Below, in pieces: positions 43,826 to 52,835 of a stretch of 64,000 nucleotides of DNA. Position 1 is the first letter of the stretch. Every line of letters begins with the position of its first letter. This stretch comes from CAWCPR01 sp963797475 (GTDB taxonomy: Bacteria > Chloroflexota > Anaerolineae > Anaerolineales > UBA4823), in the NCBI GenBank assembly GCA_963797475.1, contig CAWCPR010000009.1:248001-312000 (forward strand), in the 5' to 3' direction. The notes under the pieces are model-generated. The model was not told where the DNA came from. It worked only from the letters and a program-made list of their open reading frames with translations, and did not search any database. The position numbers and the translations under genes were made by a program.

Positions 43826-45244
43826 ATGCGTACCAAACTGTTTTCCGTTTTAGTTCTTGTAAGCATCCTACTCAGCGCTTGCGCCGGGGCCGCTACCCCA
43901 TCCCCCGCTGCGCAAGCCCCTGCCACCGCCATGCCGGTTAAGGAAACGGTGGTGGTCGAGCAGACCAAAGTCGTGGAACAGACCAAAGTGGTCGAAAAAA
44001 TCGTCGAGGTTACCCCGACCCCCGGCCCCAACCCGGAGGCTGTGATCGAAGGCGTCGAACCGAACGCCGAGATCGGCTTCTGGACCTTCTGGCTTTCGCC
44101 AACCTTTGACGACTACATCAAGAGCACCATCGCCCGCTTCGAACAGACCTACCCCGGTGTCACCGTGAAGTGGGAAGACCACCAGGCCACCTTCCTGGAT
44201 GATTACCGCAACTCATTCGCCGCCGGTACTGCGCCCGACGTCGCCAACCTTTCCGACACGGAGGGCTGGGTGCGGGAATTCGCAACGAAGGATTTGCTGC
44301 TCAGCATGAGCGACAACCTGCCCCAGAACGTGATCGACCAGTACTTCCCTGGCTTGTTCAACTTGCAATTGGTTAACGGCAAAAGCTACCAGGTGCCTTG
44401 GTACCAGGCGATCGCCATCGAGCTGATCAACACCCAGATCTACTCGGAGCAGGCCGGGCTGAAAGTCGAGGATTTCCCCAAGAAATACTATGACCTTGGG
44501 CCGCTCTGCCAGACCATCAAGGAAAAGACCGGCACCCTGTGCGACATCCGCCTGACAGTGACGGATCTGCTCCGGGATATGGCGTACCAGGGCGGCGTCA
44601 AGGTGATGACCGACGGAAAGTTTACCTTTGATTCGCCCGAAGCTGTCACCTGGCTGCAGTTCTACGTGGACCTGGTGAAAGCCGGGACCGTGGACCGCAC
44701 CGCGTTGGTGACCGATCAGGACCGCATCGGGCTCGAGATCTTCACCTCCGGTAAGGCTGCCTTCTACCAGACAGGCCCGCAGCTCATCCGTGACGTACGC
44801 GCCAACAACCCCGGCATGTATGGTTATCTCGCCGTCGCGCCGCTGCCGGCGGGCGTTTCGGGGGCCACTGCGCCGACCTCCATGGCTATGTCAATAAAGA
44901 AAGACACCAAATTCCCCAAGGCTTCATTAGCGCTGGCGACGTTCTTCACCAACCCGCGCAGCCAGCTCGAGTTTTCCAAGATCGTCGGTATCTACCCCGC
45001 GACGCCGGATTCCTACAATGATCCGTTCTTTACCACCCAACCGGTCGCTATCGAAGAAAGCGTCCGACCGCTTGCCAAGGACTTGATCTCCGTACAGGCC
45101 GACATCATGCCCGAAGTCCCGCAATTCCAGGAAGTCAACCAGATCGTTCTGGATGCGGTCCAATCGGCCCTCTTCAGCAACGTCCCAGCCCAGCAGGCGC
45201 TCACCGATGCAGTCGCCAAGGCGAACGCCCTGATCGGGCAGTAA
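43826..45244 (+). CDS. Sugar ABC transporter solute-binding lipoprotein (family 1)
   Basis: 472 aa. Lipobox LLSAC with acylated Cys, then a Chloroflexota-style linker VVVEQTKVVEQTKVVEK and TPTPGPNP, then the extracellular solute-binding fold (IGFWTFWLSPTFDDYIK, ARFEQTYPGVTVKWEDH, GKAAFYQTGPQLIRDV, STALALATFF-like end). It captures a carbohydrate for the two permeases downstream. No ATPase gene is present, as is common where one MsmK-type ATPase serves several importers. Confidence 0.93.
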   Translation: MRTKLFSVLVLVSILLSACAGAATPSPAAQAPATAMPVKETVVVEQTKVVEQTKVVEKIVEVTPTPGPNPEAVIEGVEPNAEIGFWTFWLSPTFDDYIKSTIARFEQTYPGVTVKWEDHQATFLDDYRNSFAAGTAPDVANLSDTEGWVREFATKDLLLSMSDNLPQNVIDQYFPGLFNLQLVNGKSYQVPWYQAIAIELINTQIYSEQAGLKVEDFPKKYYDLGPLCQTIKEKTGTLCDIRLTVTDLLRDMAYQGGVKVMTDGKFTFDSPEAVTWLQFYVDLVKAGTVDRTALVTDQDRIGLEIFTSGKAAFYQTGPQLIRDVRANNPGMYGYLAVAPLPAGVSGATAPTSMAMSIKKDTKFPKASLALATFFTNPRSQLEFSKIVGIYPATPDSYNDPFFTTQPVAIEESVRPLAKDLISVQADIMPEVPQFQEVNQIVLDAVQSALFSNVPAQQALTDAVAKANALIGQ

Positions 45245-45262
45245 ATTCCGTGTTTCTTTACC

Positions 45263-45293
45263 CTGGCCCTCTCTCGAAGTGAGAGAGGGCCAG
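45263..45293 (+). terminator. Intercistronic hairpin after the binding-protein gene
   Basis: CTGGCCCTCTCTC and GAGAGAGGGCCAG form a perfect 13-bp stem with a 5-base loop and no T tract, between the binding-protein and first permease genes. Such hairpins commonly stabilise the upstream mRNA or cause partial termination, giving more binding protein than permease. Confidence 0.75.
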
Positions 45294-45311
45294 TTCCGGC
45301 GGAGAACTCGC

Positions 45312-46190
45312 ATGACTAAAAAGTTTTCGCTCACGCCATACCTTTTTCTAAGCCCGGCCTTGCTCGTACTGGCAGTCTTTATCTTGTACCCCATCATCGC
45401 CGTGATCTTCTACAGCTTCACCGATTATGACATTGTCACGCCGGCGCAGTGGATCGGCCTGCAGAATTACGCGAAATTGCTGCACGATGCGACGTTTTGG
45501 CTGGCGCTGCGCAATTCGATGTTGTACCTGATCGCCACGCCCACCGTCATCATTCTCTCGATCATCCTCGCCATCATCGTTAATCGTAATCTTCCCGGCA
45601 TAAAAGTTTTCCGGGCCCTGTACTATATCCCCGCCGTCAGCGGCAGCATCGCCATCGGCATCACCTGGCGCTGGTTATTCGACGCGCAGGGCGGGCTTCT
45701 GAACGGCTTCCTGGTCTGGCTGGGGCTGCTCAAAGAACCCGTTCAATGGCTGGGCGAGCCCGCTTATACCCTGCCGATCGCCATGCTGCTGACCATCTGG
45801 ATGGGCCTGGGTTACTACGCCCTGATCTTTCTGGCCGGATTGCAGAACATCCCGGAAGAGCTGTACGATGCGGCAATGATCGATGGCTGCAATAACTTCC
45901 AAAAACACTGGTTCATCAGCTTGCCAGGTCTGCGACCGCAGTTGGAGTTCGTCGGCGTATTGTCAAGCCTGGCGGCGATTGAAGTGTTCAATGAGGTATT
46001 TATCCTCACCAACCGCACCGGCGGCATTTTGGACAGCGGTCTGACGATGGTCTTTTATATTTGGAGACGGGCGTTCAAATTCTCAGATGCCGGATACGGG
46101 TCGGCAATTGCCATCGTACTGCTGATCATAACATTGGCATTTTCAATCGTGGAAATCCGCCTGCAAGAACGGGGCGAGGAGGTCGTGTGA
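45312..46190 (+). CDS. Sugar ABC transporter permease 1 (MalF-like)
   Basis: About 292 aa with six TM helices (LFLSPALLVLAVFILYPIIAVIF at the N-terminus) and the EAA loop EELYDAAMIDGCNNFQKHWFISLPGLRP that contacts the ATPase. The start at 45312 follows GGAGA; the longer frame to 45279 would enter the hairpin. It overlaps the next permease by 1 bp. Confidence 0.94.
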   Translation: MTKKFSLTPYLFLSPALLVLAVFILYPIIAVIFYSFTDYDIVTPAQWIGLQNYAKLLHDATFWLALRNSMLYLIATPTVIILSIILAIIVNRNLPGIKVFRALYYIPAVSGSIAIGITWRWLFDAQGGLLNGFLVWLGLLKEPVQWLGEPAYTLPIAMLLTIWMGLGYYALIFLAGLQNIPEELYDAAMIDGCNNFQKHWFISLPGLRPQLEFVGVLSSLAAIEVFNEVFILTNRTGGILDSGLTMVFYIWRRAFKFSDAGYGSAIAIVLLIITLAFSIVEIRLQERGEEVV

Positions 46191-47059
46191 TGGAACAAAC
46201 ACTAACCCTGGCGACTCACCGCTCTCCAGCGGCCCGCCGGAAAATATTGGAAAATATTTTTTGGTACACCTTGCTGCTCCTGATGAGTGTGATCACCGTC
46301 CTGCCCTTCCTGTGGATCTTTCTGGCGGCATTCAAAGGGCCGAACGATGCAATCCAATCCTACCCGCCTCAGTTCATCCCCCACGATCCAACCCTGGACA
46401 ATTTCTTACGGGTGTTGAGACAATTGCCTGTCAACCTCTTTTTTGCAAACAGCGTCATCGTATCGGTCGTGACGACGGTTTTAAACTTGTTGATCACCTC
46501 CCTGGCAGCCTATCCGCTGGCAAAGATGAGGTTCCGGGGGCGCGAGGTGATCTTCTACGCCCTCCTGGCGACGCTCATTGTCCCAGCCCAGCTTACCTAC
46601 ATCCCCAGCTTTATCCTGGCAGTCAAATTCTTTCATTATTATGACCATATCGCTTCACTGATCTTGCCCAATATTGCGACCGTCTTTAACATCTTCCTGC
46701 TGCGCCAGGCGTTCCGAGGCGTCCCCAACGATCTGATCGACGCCGGTCGCATCGACGGGGCAAGCGAGCTACGCATTTGGTGGGATATCGTCTTGCCAGT
46801 GATACGCCCCTCCCTCGCCACCGCCGCCATTTTCACGTTTGTGACTTCCTGGAATGATTTTCTTTGGCCCTCCCTGATGCTGCCGACCATGCAGCATAAG
46901 ACCTTGCAGGTTGGACTGATGGCGCTGCAAGGCGCGTTCCAGTCCGATTTTCGCGGTGTAGCCGCCGGCGTGACGATGACGGTCATACCGATCATTATCT
47001 TTTTCGTCGCCTTGCAAGGGCAGTTCATCCGCGGCCTGACCGGGGCCGTCAAAGGCTAA
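46190..47059 (+). CDS. Sugar ABC transporter permease 2 (MalG-like)
   Basis: About 289 aa, six TM helices, EAA loop NDLIDAGRIDGASELRIWWDIVLPVIRPSLAT, and the MalG-type N-terminus VITVLPFLWIFLAAFKGPND. TGATG junction with permease 1 and GAGGAGG upstream indicate translational coupling. A GH3 hexosaminidase follows 12 bp later. Confidence 0.94.
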   Translation: MEQTLTLATHRSPAARRKILENIFWYTLLLLMSVITVLPFLWIFLAAFKGPNDAIQSYPPQFIPHDPTLDNFLRVLRQLPVNLFFANSVIVSVVTTVLNLLITSLAAYPLAKMRFRGREVIFYALLATLIVPAQLTYIPSFILAVKFFHYYDHIASLILPNIATVFNIFLLRQAFRGVPNDLIDAGRIDGASELRIWWDIVLPVIRPSLATAAIFTFVTSWNDFLWPSLMLPTMQHKTLQVGLMALQGAFQSDFRGVAAGVTMTVIPIIIFFVALQGQFIRGLTGAVKG

Positions 47060-47071
47060 CCGGGAGTCCCC

Positions 47072-48667
47072 ATGGGCGATTCGTTGACCATTGACCAGGC
47101 GGTCGGACAAAAGCTGCTTTTGACGTTCGAAGGTAAGCAGGCGCTCTCAGCCGCAAGCCTTAAAACCATACAGCGCCTGAAGCCCGCCGGCTTCACCCTC
47201 TTCCGGGCCGAGAATATCGATAACCCGGCCCAGGTGCGCAGCTTGACCCAGGCTTTGCAGCGGGCTGCCCAGGAAGCCGGCCTGCCGCCATTTCTGATCG
47301 CCGCCGACCAGGAAGGCGGCCAACTCATGGCGATCGGCGAGGGAGCCACGCCTTTTCCGGGGAATTTAGCCCTGGGTGCAACCGGCTCCGAGGAGCTGGC
47401 ATACAAAGTGGGGTTCGCCATCGGGCGCGAGCTGGCTGCGATGGGGGTGAACGTCGATTACGCCCCGGTTTGTGACGTCAACGTAAACCCGCGCAACCCG
47501 GTGGTCGGGGCGCGCGCTTTTGGCGAAGACCCGGTCCTGGTGGCGCGCCTGGCGGCCGCCCAGGTGCGCGGCTTGCAAGCGGCAGGGGTCGCCGCCACCG
47601 CCAAGCATTTTCCCGGTCACGGCGATACCGCCCAGGATTCGCACTATGGCGTCCCGGTAGTCCCGCATGAAGCCGGACGGTTAGCAAAGGTCGAGCTGCC
47701 ACCCTTCGAAGCCGCCATTCAAGCCGGTGTGCGCCTGGTGCTGACCGCCCACCTGGCCCTGCCGGCCTTCAATGGGGGTCTGAACTTGCCCGCCACCCTG
47801 TCGGCGGAGATATTGCACGGTCTGCTGCGCAAGCGGTTGGGGTTCGAGGGCGTGATCGTCAGCGACGCGATGGATATGAAAGCCATCCAGCAGGGGGACG
47901 GCCTGCCGATTGACGCCATCGCAGCCGCCTCAGCCGGGGTCGACCTGCTCCTGCTCAACCACCCGCTCGAAGATCAGGAGAGGGTCAGCGCCGCCCTGCA
48001 CCAGGCCTGCCAGCGCGGCCTGCTGGATGCGGACCAGGTGATGGCCTCGGCCGGGCGCGTCCTGGCGCTGAAACATTGGCTGGCAGAACAGAGCCAGCCG
48101 GAACTGGAAGTCGTCGGCTGCGCCGAACACCAGGCGCTGGCATTAGAGGTCGCTAGGAAATCGATGACCCTGGTACGCGACACGGCCGGGCTTCTGCCGC
48201 TGCGCCTGAGACCTGAGATGCGATTGGCTGCCATCCTGCCCCAGCCGCAGGACCTGACTCCAGCGGACACTTCATCGACCGTCAAGCCGGAATTGGGGGC
48301 CGCGCTGCGCCAGTTCCATCCCAACGTGGATGAATTCGTCGTCCCGCTGGAGCCTGATGAGGGCCAGATCGCGGACTTGAAGAGGCAGGCGCAGGAATAT
48401 GACCTGATCGTCGCCGGCACGTTTAACGCCGCCAGCTTTCCGGCGCAGGCCAATCTGGTCAAGGCGCTCGTATCAACCAGCGTGCCGGTCGTGGTCGCCG
48501 CGCTGCGCATGCCCTACGACCTGGCGGCTTTCCCGTCCGTGAGCGCCTACGTTTGCACCTACAGCATTCTTCCCCCATCTATGCAGGCCCTGGCGGAAGC
48601 CTTGTTCGGCAAGACTTCCTGGGCGGGACGCCTGCCGGTATCCATACCGGGCATCGTGCGGCTTTAG
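47072..48667 (+). CDS. GH3 beta-N-acetylhexosaminidase (NagZ-like)
   Basis: 531 aa. The TIM barrel has FLIAADQEGGQLMAI, VNVDYAPVCDVNVNPRNPVVGARAFGEDP, KHFPGHGDTAQDSH (the loop Asp-His dyad that serves as acid/base in NagZ-type enzymes) and the nucleophile Asp in GVIVSDAMDMKAI. A C-terminal GH3 sandwich domain (about 350-530) follows. No signal peptide, so it works in the cytoplasm on imported GlcNAc-containing oligosaccharides or wall fragments, fitting the neighbouring importer and ROK genes. Confidence 0.9.
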   Translation: MGDSLTIDQAVGQKLLLTFEGKQALSAASLKTIQRLKPAGFTLFRAENIDNPAQVRSLTQALQRAAQEAGLPPFLIAADQEGGQLMAIGEGATPFPGNLALGATGSEELAYKVGFAIGRELAAMGVNVDYAPVCDVNVNPRNPVVGARAFGEDPVLVARLAAAQVRGLQAAGVAATAKHFPGHGDTAQDSHYGVPVVPHEAGRLAKVELPPFEAAIQAGVRLVLTAHLALPAFNGGLNLPATLSAEILHGLLRKRLGFEGVIVSDAMDMKAIQQGDGLPIDAIAAASAGVDLLLLNHPLEDQERVSAALHQACQRGLLDADQVMASAGRVLALKHWLAEQSQPELEVVGCAEHQALALEVARKSMTLVRDTAGLLPLRLRPEMRLAAILPQPQDLTPADTSSTVKPELGAALRQFHPNVDEFVVPLEPDEGQIADLKRQAQEYDLIVAGTFNAASFPAQANLVKALVSTSVPVVVAALRMPYDLAAFPSVSAYVCTYSILPPSMQALAEALFGKTSWAGRLPVSIPGIVRL

Positions 48668-48680
48668 CAGCCGTGCGGCT

Positions 48681-49748
48681 TTACAAAGAAATCAACTCCA
48701 CCCTTTTCAACCACTTCACCCAGAACCAACCGCGCTGGGAAGGCACCACGGCCCGCAAGGGGAAACCGTGCCAGTAATCAAGCGGCTCTCCGTCCACGTG
48801 GGTGGCCAGGAGCACCTGTGCGATCTCGCCGGCCGGCAGAACGTTGAAATAGCCGGTCACCGATTCCATCCGCACGCCAACTGCGTGGGAGGCCTGCGGC
48901 AGCGCAGCCAGCAGGTCGCGGAGGTAAACCCCGCGCCAGGAGCGCACGGTATACCAGCCCAACGTGCAGTCCAGGGGAACTTCCAGCTCCACGGATGGCA
49001 AGCCAAGCAAAGTTTCATAGCTCAGCTCCTGCTGGTCTTTCCCATCCACGGTCAGGACCAGCTTCCAGCTCGCCGGATCTACCGGCTCAGGGGCGACGTT
49101 GTGGGTCACCGGGAAATCATTGCCGGAGGAGCTGCCTTCCTGGCGCGAACCGGTGAAGCGCCGTTCCGCGGGTGGAGAGGCAGCCAGGAGACGCCAGTTA
49201 GCCAGGCGCTCGGCCGCCCACCAGCCCACCAACGCCGCTGACCCGACGCCAAGCATCTTGAGCGCGGCCCGGCGAGACAAGAAATCCGCCCTTTTCGGCC
49301 GTGGCCAGCGCCACCAGGCGTGCAGCGCAAAAGGTACGAGCATCCCCAGCGCCAGCATCCAATGCCAGGAGACAGCGGTTTGCCGGAGCCAATAGGTCTG
49401 CGGGCCCAGGCGCCAGTTCCACGCCAGGCCTAAAGCCAGCACCAGGAAGCTCAGCGTAGCCAACAGCAGCCCGAGGAGGACCATCACCCCGCGGTCGAAG
49501 TCGCGTTTTACACCCCGGCACAGCGAGCGCCAGGAGATGGCTGTCTTCCAGGGCAGCGCGGCGATCAAGGCCCAGCCGGACAGGCGGTGCAGATCGAAGG
49601 CCCAGCCAGCCAGGGTCCAGAACAGGCCGTAGACCCCGGTCAGGGTTAAAAGTGACACGCAAACCAGCAGAAAAACGTTAACGAAACGCAGCATACGAAA
49701 ATTCATGTTCAGTTTCAAACAAGCCGGCATGGCCATTCCGGCAATCAT
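48681..49748 (-). CDS. Membrane-anchored molybdopterin-dependent oxidoreductase (sulfite-oxidase-like)
   Basis: 355 aa. The N-terminal half has about four TM helices with a His-containing layout (DLHRLSGWALIAALPWK, VSWHWMLALGMLVPFALHAW) like a small cytochrome-b domain. The C-terminal half is an SUOX-type Moco fold: LSYETLLGLPSVELEVPLDC then TLGWYTVRSWRGVYLRDLL, where the Cys is the molybdenum ligand, and YWHGFPLRAVVP near the end. It probably moves electrons between membrane and an outer substrate. AGGGTGA precedes the ATG. It converges with the GH3 gene. Confidence 0.85.
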   Translation of the reverse strand: MIAGMAMPACLKLNMNFRMLRFVNVFLLVCVSLLTLTGVYGLFWTLAGWAFDLHRLSGWALIAALPWKTAISWRSLCRGVKRDFDRGVMVLLGLLLATLSFLVLALGLAWNWRLGPQTYWLRQTAVSWHWMLALGMLVPFALHAWWRWPRPKRADFLSRRAALKMLGVGSAALVGWWAAERLANWRLLAASPPAERRFTGSRQEGSSSGNDFPVTHNVAPEPVDPASWKLVLTVDGKDQQELSYETLLGLPSVELEVPLDCTLGWYTVRSWRGVYLRDLLAALPQASHAVGVRMESVTGYFNVLPAGEIAQVLLATHVDGEPLDYWHGFPLRAVVPSQRGWFWVKWLKRVELISL

Positions 49749-49902
49749 TTCACCCTAAATTGATATTTTTTGTCCCGTCATCATAGTCCATTTTCATCCG
49801 GAACGCAACCCGCTTGAGATCAGCGGCCCGCTTTTATAAATTAGGCGAGGCGACTGCTCAACATCTCTTTTGAATCGTCCTTGTAAAAGGGGAAAAAACA
49901 GC

Positions 49903-49931
49903 TTTACACTATCAAAATAATTTGATACAAT
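49903..49931 (+). promoter_or_regulatory. ars promoter 1 with ArsR-type operator
   Basis: TTTACA (49903-49908), 17 bp, TACAAT (49926-49931). The spacer holds TATCAAAATAATTTGATA (49910-49927), a palindrome with ATCAA/TTGAT arms like known ArsR/SmtB operators; a third TTGATA lies just downstream at 49937-49942. This fits autoregulation by the ArsR half of the first gene. Confidence 0.75.
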
Positions 49932-49946
49932 ATATTTTGATAGAAC

Positions 49947-50714
49947 ATGAACGCTTTACCCGCTCCACCTCCTATCCTCAAGCTCCTGGGCCACGACCTG
50001 CGCTGGCAATTGGCCAACCTGCTGGCGAAAAGCGACCTGCGCGTCCAGGAGCTGGTCGAAGGGGTCGCCCAACCCCAAAACCTGGTTTCTTACCACTTGC
50101 ACAAGCTGCTCAGCGGCGGCCTGGTTCGCGAGCAGCGCTCGATTGCCGATGGGCGCGAAATCTATTATTCGCTCGAACTGGAGCGGGTGAAAGATCTATT
50201 ATTCTCGACCGGCGCAGCCCTGCACCCGGGACTGGTTATTGGTTCTTTGGAAAACAAAAATCACACAACCCTGGTCCAAGCGCAGCGCGTCCTGTTTTTA
50301 TGCACGCATAACAGCGCCCGCTCGCAGATGGCGGAGGCGATCTTGAGCGCTCGCAGCAGCGGTCTAGTTGAGGCCTACAGCGCCGGCACCCAGCCGTCCC
50401 GAGTCCACCCGCTGGCGATCCGGACGATGCGGGAAATGGGCATCGACATTTCCAACCAGCGCTCGAAAAGCCTGGACGAATTTCTCAGGCAGCCTTTCGA
50501 CGCCATCGTCACCGTTTGCGACCGGGCGCGCGAGGCCTGCCCGGTCTTTCCCGGCGATCCGGCGCTTATCCATTGGAGCATACCGGACCCGCTTGACGTG
50601 CAGGGTCCGGAAGCAGAACAGTTGGTGGCTTTTCGAGATACCGCGGCTCAACTCGATACACGCATCCACTATTTCTTATCCGGGCTGCAACTACAGCCAA
50701 ACCTACCCATTTGA
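49947..50714 (+). CDS. ArsR-ArsC fusion: regulator plus arsenate reductase
   Basis: 255 aa. Residues about 8-90 are an ArsR-type winged helix (PPPILKLLGHDLRWQLANLL, VAQPQNLVSYHLHKLLSGGLV). About 108-250 is a low-molecular-weight phosphatase-type arsenate reductase with the P-loop LFLCTHNSARSQMAEA, IDISNQRSKSLDEF and VTVCDRAREACPVFPGDP (redox Cys pair). The fusion would link DNA binding and arsenate reduction in one chain. The regulator half lacks an obvious Cys metal site. Confidence 0.88.
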   Translation: MNALPAPPPILKLLGHDLRWQLANLLAKSDLRVQELVEGVAQPQNLVSYHLHKLLSGGLVREQRSIADGREIYYSLELERVKDLLFSTGAALHPGLVIGSLENKNHTTLVQAQRVLFLCTHNSARSQMAEAILSARSSGLVEAYSAGTQPSRVHPLAIRTMREMGIDISNQRSKSLDEFLRQPFDAIVTVCDRAREACPVFPGDPALIHWSIPDPLDVQGPEAEQLVAFRDTAAQLDTRIHYFLSGLQLQPNLPI

Positions 50715-50788
50715 CCGGCAGAGCCAGGCGCTCCTCACGGGGTATGGGTGAACACCAATCGATAGAAATCGTTTAAGGAGAAATAAAA

Positions 50789-51247
50789 ATGCCAGGCAAA
50801 CCCAGAGTCCTTTTCTTATGCACCGGCAACTCTGCCCGCAGCCAGATGGCGGAGGCCCTCTTACGCCATTATGCCGGCGACCATTTTGAGGTTTATAGCG
50901 CCGGGCTCGAGCCCAAAGGCCTGAACCCCTATACCGTGCGCGTCATGGAAGAGATCGGAATTGACATGAGCGCTCACGAATCGAAACATGTTAAGATTTA
51001 CCTGGGGAGGATTGTGTTTGCAACCGTGATTACCGTATGCAGTAACGCCGAAAATAACTGCCCGATTTTTCCCGGTATCACCAGGAGACTGCACTGGCCC
51101 TTGGACGATCCTGCCGCAGAAACCGGCACGGATGCCGAGAAGCTGGCTAAATTCCGCCAGGTGCGCGACCAGATCGACGCTCAAATCCGCGCCTGGCTGG
51201 CCGAGCAAGGCATCCCCGCCCAAGAAATGCCCTCGACAACCGTTTAA
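50789..51247 (+). CDS. arsC: Arsenate reductase ArsC (thioredoxin-coupled LMW-PTP type)
   Basis: 152 aa. P-loop Cys11-x5-Arg17 in LFLCTGNSARSQMAEALL, IGIDMSAHESKHVKIYL, and the redox Cys pair in VITVCSNAENNCPIFPG. It reduces arsenate to arsenite using thioredoxin. AAGGAG lies before the ATG. It is closely related to the C-terminal half of the preceding fusion, so the cluster carries two reductase domains. Confidence 0.92.
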   Translation: MPGKPRVLFLCTGNSARSQMAEALLRHYAGDHFEVYSAGLEPKGLNPYTVRVMEEIGIDMSAHESKHVKIYLGRIVFATVITVCSNAENNCPIFPGITRRLHWPLDDPAAETGTDAEKLAKFRQVRDQIDAQIRAWLAEQGIPAQEMPSTTV

Positions 51248-51258
51248 GAAACTGCCCC

Positions 51259-51295
51259 TTGACAAAATCACGCTTTATCGTAAAATTACGATAAA
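51259..51295 (+). promoter_or_regulatory. ars promoter 2 with 22-bp palindrome
   Basis: TTGACA (51259-51264), 16 bp, TAAAAT (51281-51286). TTTATCGTAA-N2-TTACGATAAA (51274-51295) is a perfect 10-bp inverted repeat across the -10. The same ATCGTA/TACGAT core recurs before arsM (51695-51716), so the ArsR encoded between them likely controls both. Confidence 0.8.
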
Positions 51296-51308
51296 GGTTG
51301 ATTTTCTT

Positions 51309-51668
51309 ATGTCAAATACAATCATCCATTCTCTAACCCGAGACAAGGAACGCCTGGCGAAGATGTTGAAAGCCCTGGGCAACCCGGTGCGCTTTCAGAT
51401 CATGGAGACCCTGGCGGAGCGCCAGGTCTGCATGACTTATGAGATCGTGGAAACCACACCTCTGGCCCAATCCACTGTCAGCCAGCACCTTAAAGTGCTG
51501 CGCGAGGCCGGTTTGATCCAGGGCGAAATCGAGGGCCCGGCGACCTGCTACTGCATCGATCCTGAAGGCGTGAGCTGGCTGAAGGAGCAGATCGAAAGCT
51601 GGTTGCCTGATTGTTGTAATTCGGAGGTCGCAGCAGCAGGCCAAGGCGGCTGCGCTTCCTGTTCCTGA
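51309..51668 (+). CDS. arsR: ArsR-family transcriptional repressor
   Basis: 119 aa. Winged helix with LKALGNPVRFQIMETLAERQVCMTYEIVE, PLAQSTVSQHLKVLREAGLI. The first Cys lies in the VCMTYEIV segment; TCYC and a C-terminal CC-x(n)-CASCS cluster supply more thiols, so As(III) sensing by a non-canonical Cys set is likely. ATG after AAAGG. Palindromes at 51274-51295 and 51695-51716 flank the gene and are probable targets. Confidence 0.9.
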   Translation: MSNTIIHSLTRDKERLAKMLKALGNPVRFQIMETLAERQVCMTYEIVETTPLAQSTVSQHLKVLREAGLIQGEIEGPATCYCIDPEGVSWLKEQIESWLPDCCNSEVAAAGQGGCASCS

Positions 51669-51694
51669 TCGTTGGAGTATTTTTTTTGCTTCAA

Positions 51695-51716
51695 TTCATC
51701 GTATTTTTACGATGAA
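51695..51716 (+). promoter_or_regulatory. arsM operator
   Basis: TTCATCGTA-N4-TACGATGAA is a perfect 9-bp inverted repeat sharing the ATCGTA/TACGAT core with the arsR operator. A weak promoter (TTGCTT 51686-51691, 16 bp, TACGAT 51708-51713) overlaps it. Confidence 0.75.
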
Positions 51717-51741
51717 ATATCTTAATTTTTGGAGGTTTTCT

Positions 51742-52835
51742 ATGGGAATGACCCCAGCTTCTTCAGAATATTTCGAGCGTGTGGCCGGGCAGTGGGACGC
51801 ATTAAGAGCTGGCTATTTCAGTGAAGGCGTTCGAGCGGCTGCTATCCGTAAGGCCTATCTGCGCCCAGAGATGGTTGTAGCCGATGTCGGCGCCGGCACC
51901 GGGTTTATGAGCGCCGGCCTGGCTCCACTGGTCCGTAAGGTCTACGTTTTGGACGGCTCGGCCAGCATGTTAGCCATCGCCCGCCGGAACTTGAAGGATT
52001 ACGACAACCTGGTGTTCCAGGAAGTCGATGGCCTTTCTTTGTCTTTGGCCGACGGCAGCCTGGACGCTGTCTTCGCCAACATGTATTTGCACCACATGCC
52101 GGATCCACTGGCAGCCATCCACGAGCTGGTGCGCGTGCTGCGCCCGGCCGGACGGCTGGTCATCACGGACATGGACAGCCATACTTACGGATGGTTTAGA
52201 GAAGAATTGGCGGATGTCTGGCTGGGATTCGAGCGTTCTCAAATCCGCGGCTGGTTCCAACAGGCCGGCCTGGTCAACGTCATCGTAGACAGCAGCGGCG
52301 AATCTTGCCAGGCTAAAACGGAAAATCCGGCCCTCCAGGATTCCGCCAGTAAGGAAGCGCAAATCAGTGTGTTTGTAGCCACCGGCACGCTGCGAATTCA
52401 AGGGGTCAGGGAGATGGTGCAAACCGATTATGGGGCGGCAGCCGAGGGGAAGACCGGCTGCTGTTCGCCCGGCGCGGCCTCGGGCGGCTCTGGTTCATGC
52501 TGCACGAGCGCGGGCAGTGCGAACCAGCTCATCCAGATTGAGGCTGAACCAGACCTCCGCTTTGTGCCTGGCTACTCGCTTGCAGAGCAGGCGCAGGTGC
52601 CGGCCGAGGCGGCCGAAATCTCATTGGGCTGCGGGAATCCCACCGCTATGGCTGGCCTGAAACCCGGTGAAGTGGTGCTGGACATCGGCAGCGGGGGTGG
52701 GATAGACGCTTTCCTGGCAGCCCGCCAGGTCGGCCTTTCGGGAAAGGTGATTGGGGTCGATATGACCCCCGCCATGCTCGAGCGAGCCCGCCGCGCGGCC
52801 GAAGCAGCCAGGCTGGGAAACGTCGAATTCCGGCT
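51742..52835 (+). CDS. arsM: Two-domain arsenite methyltransferase ArsM, N-terminal part (frameshifted)
   Basis: Start after GGAGG. Residues about 1-215 are a full class-I SAM methyltransferase (VVADVGAGTGFMSAGLAPL, LDAVFANMYLHHMPDP, RPAGRLVITDMD). About 230-365 is the start of a canonical ArsM: VREMVQTDYGAAAEG, the Cys-rich loop TGCCSPGAA and SGSCCTS, ISLGCGNPTAMAGLKPGE and VVLDIGSGGGIDAFLAA, IGVDMTPAMLERA. So an extra methyltransferase is fused before ArsM. The frame breaks near 52831-52840, where dropping one base gives YGQAEALPVPDESVDVV. Confidence 0.85.
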
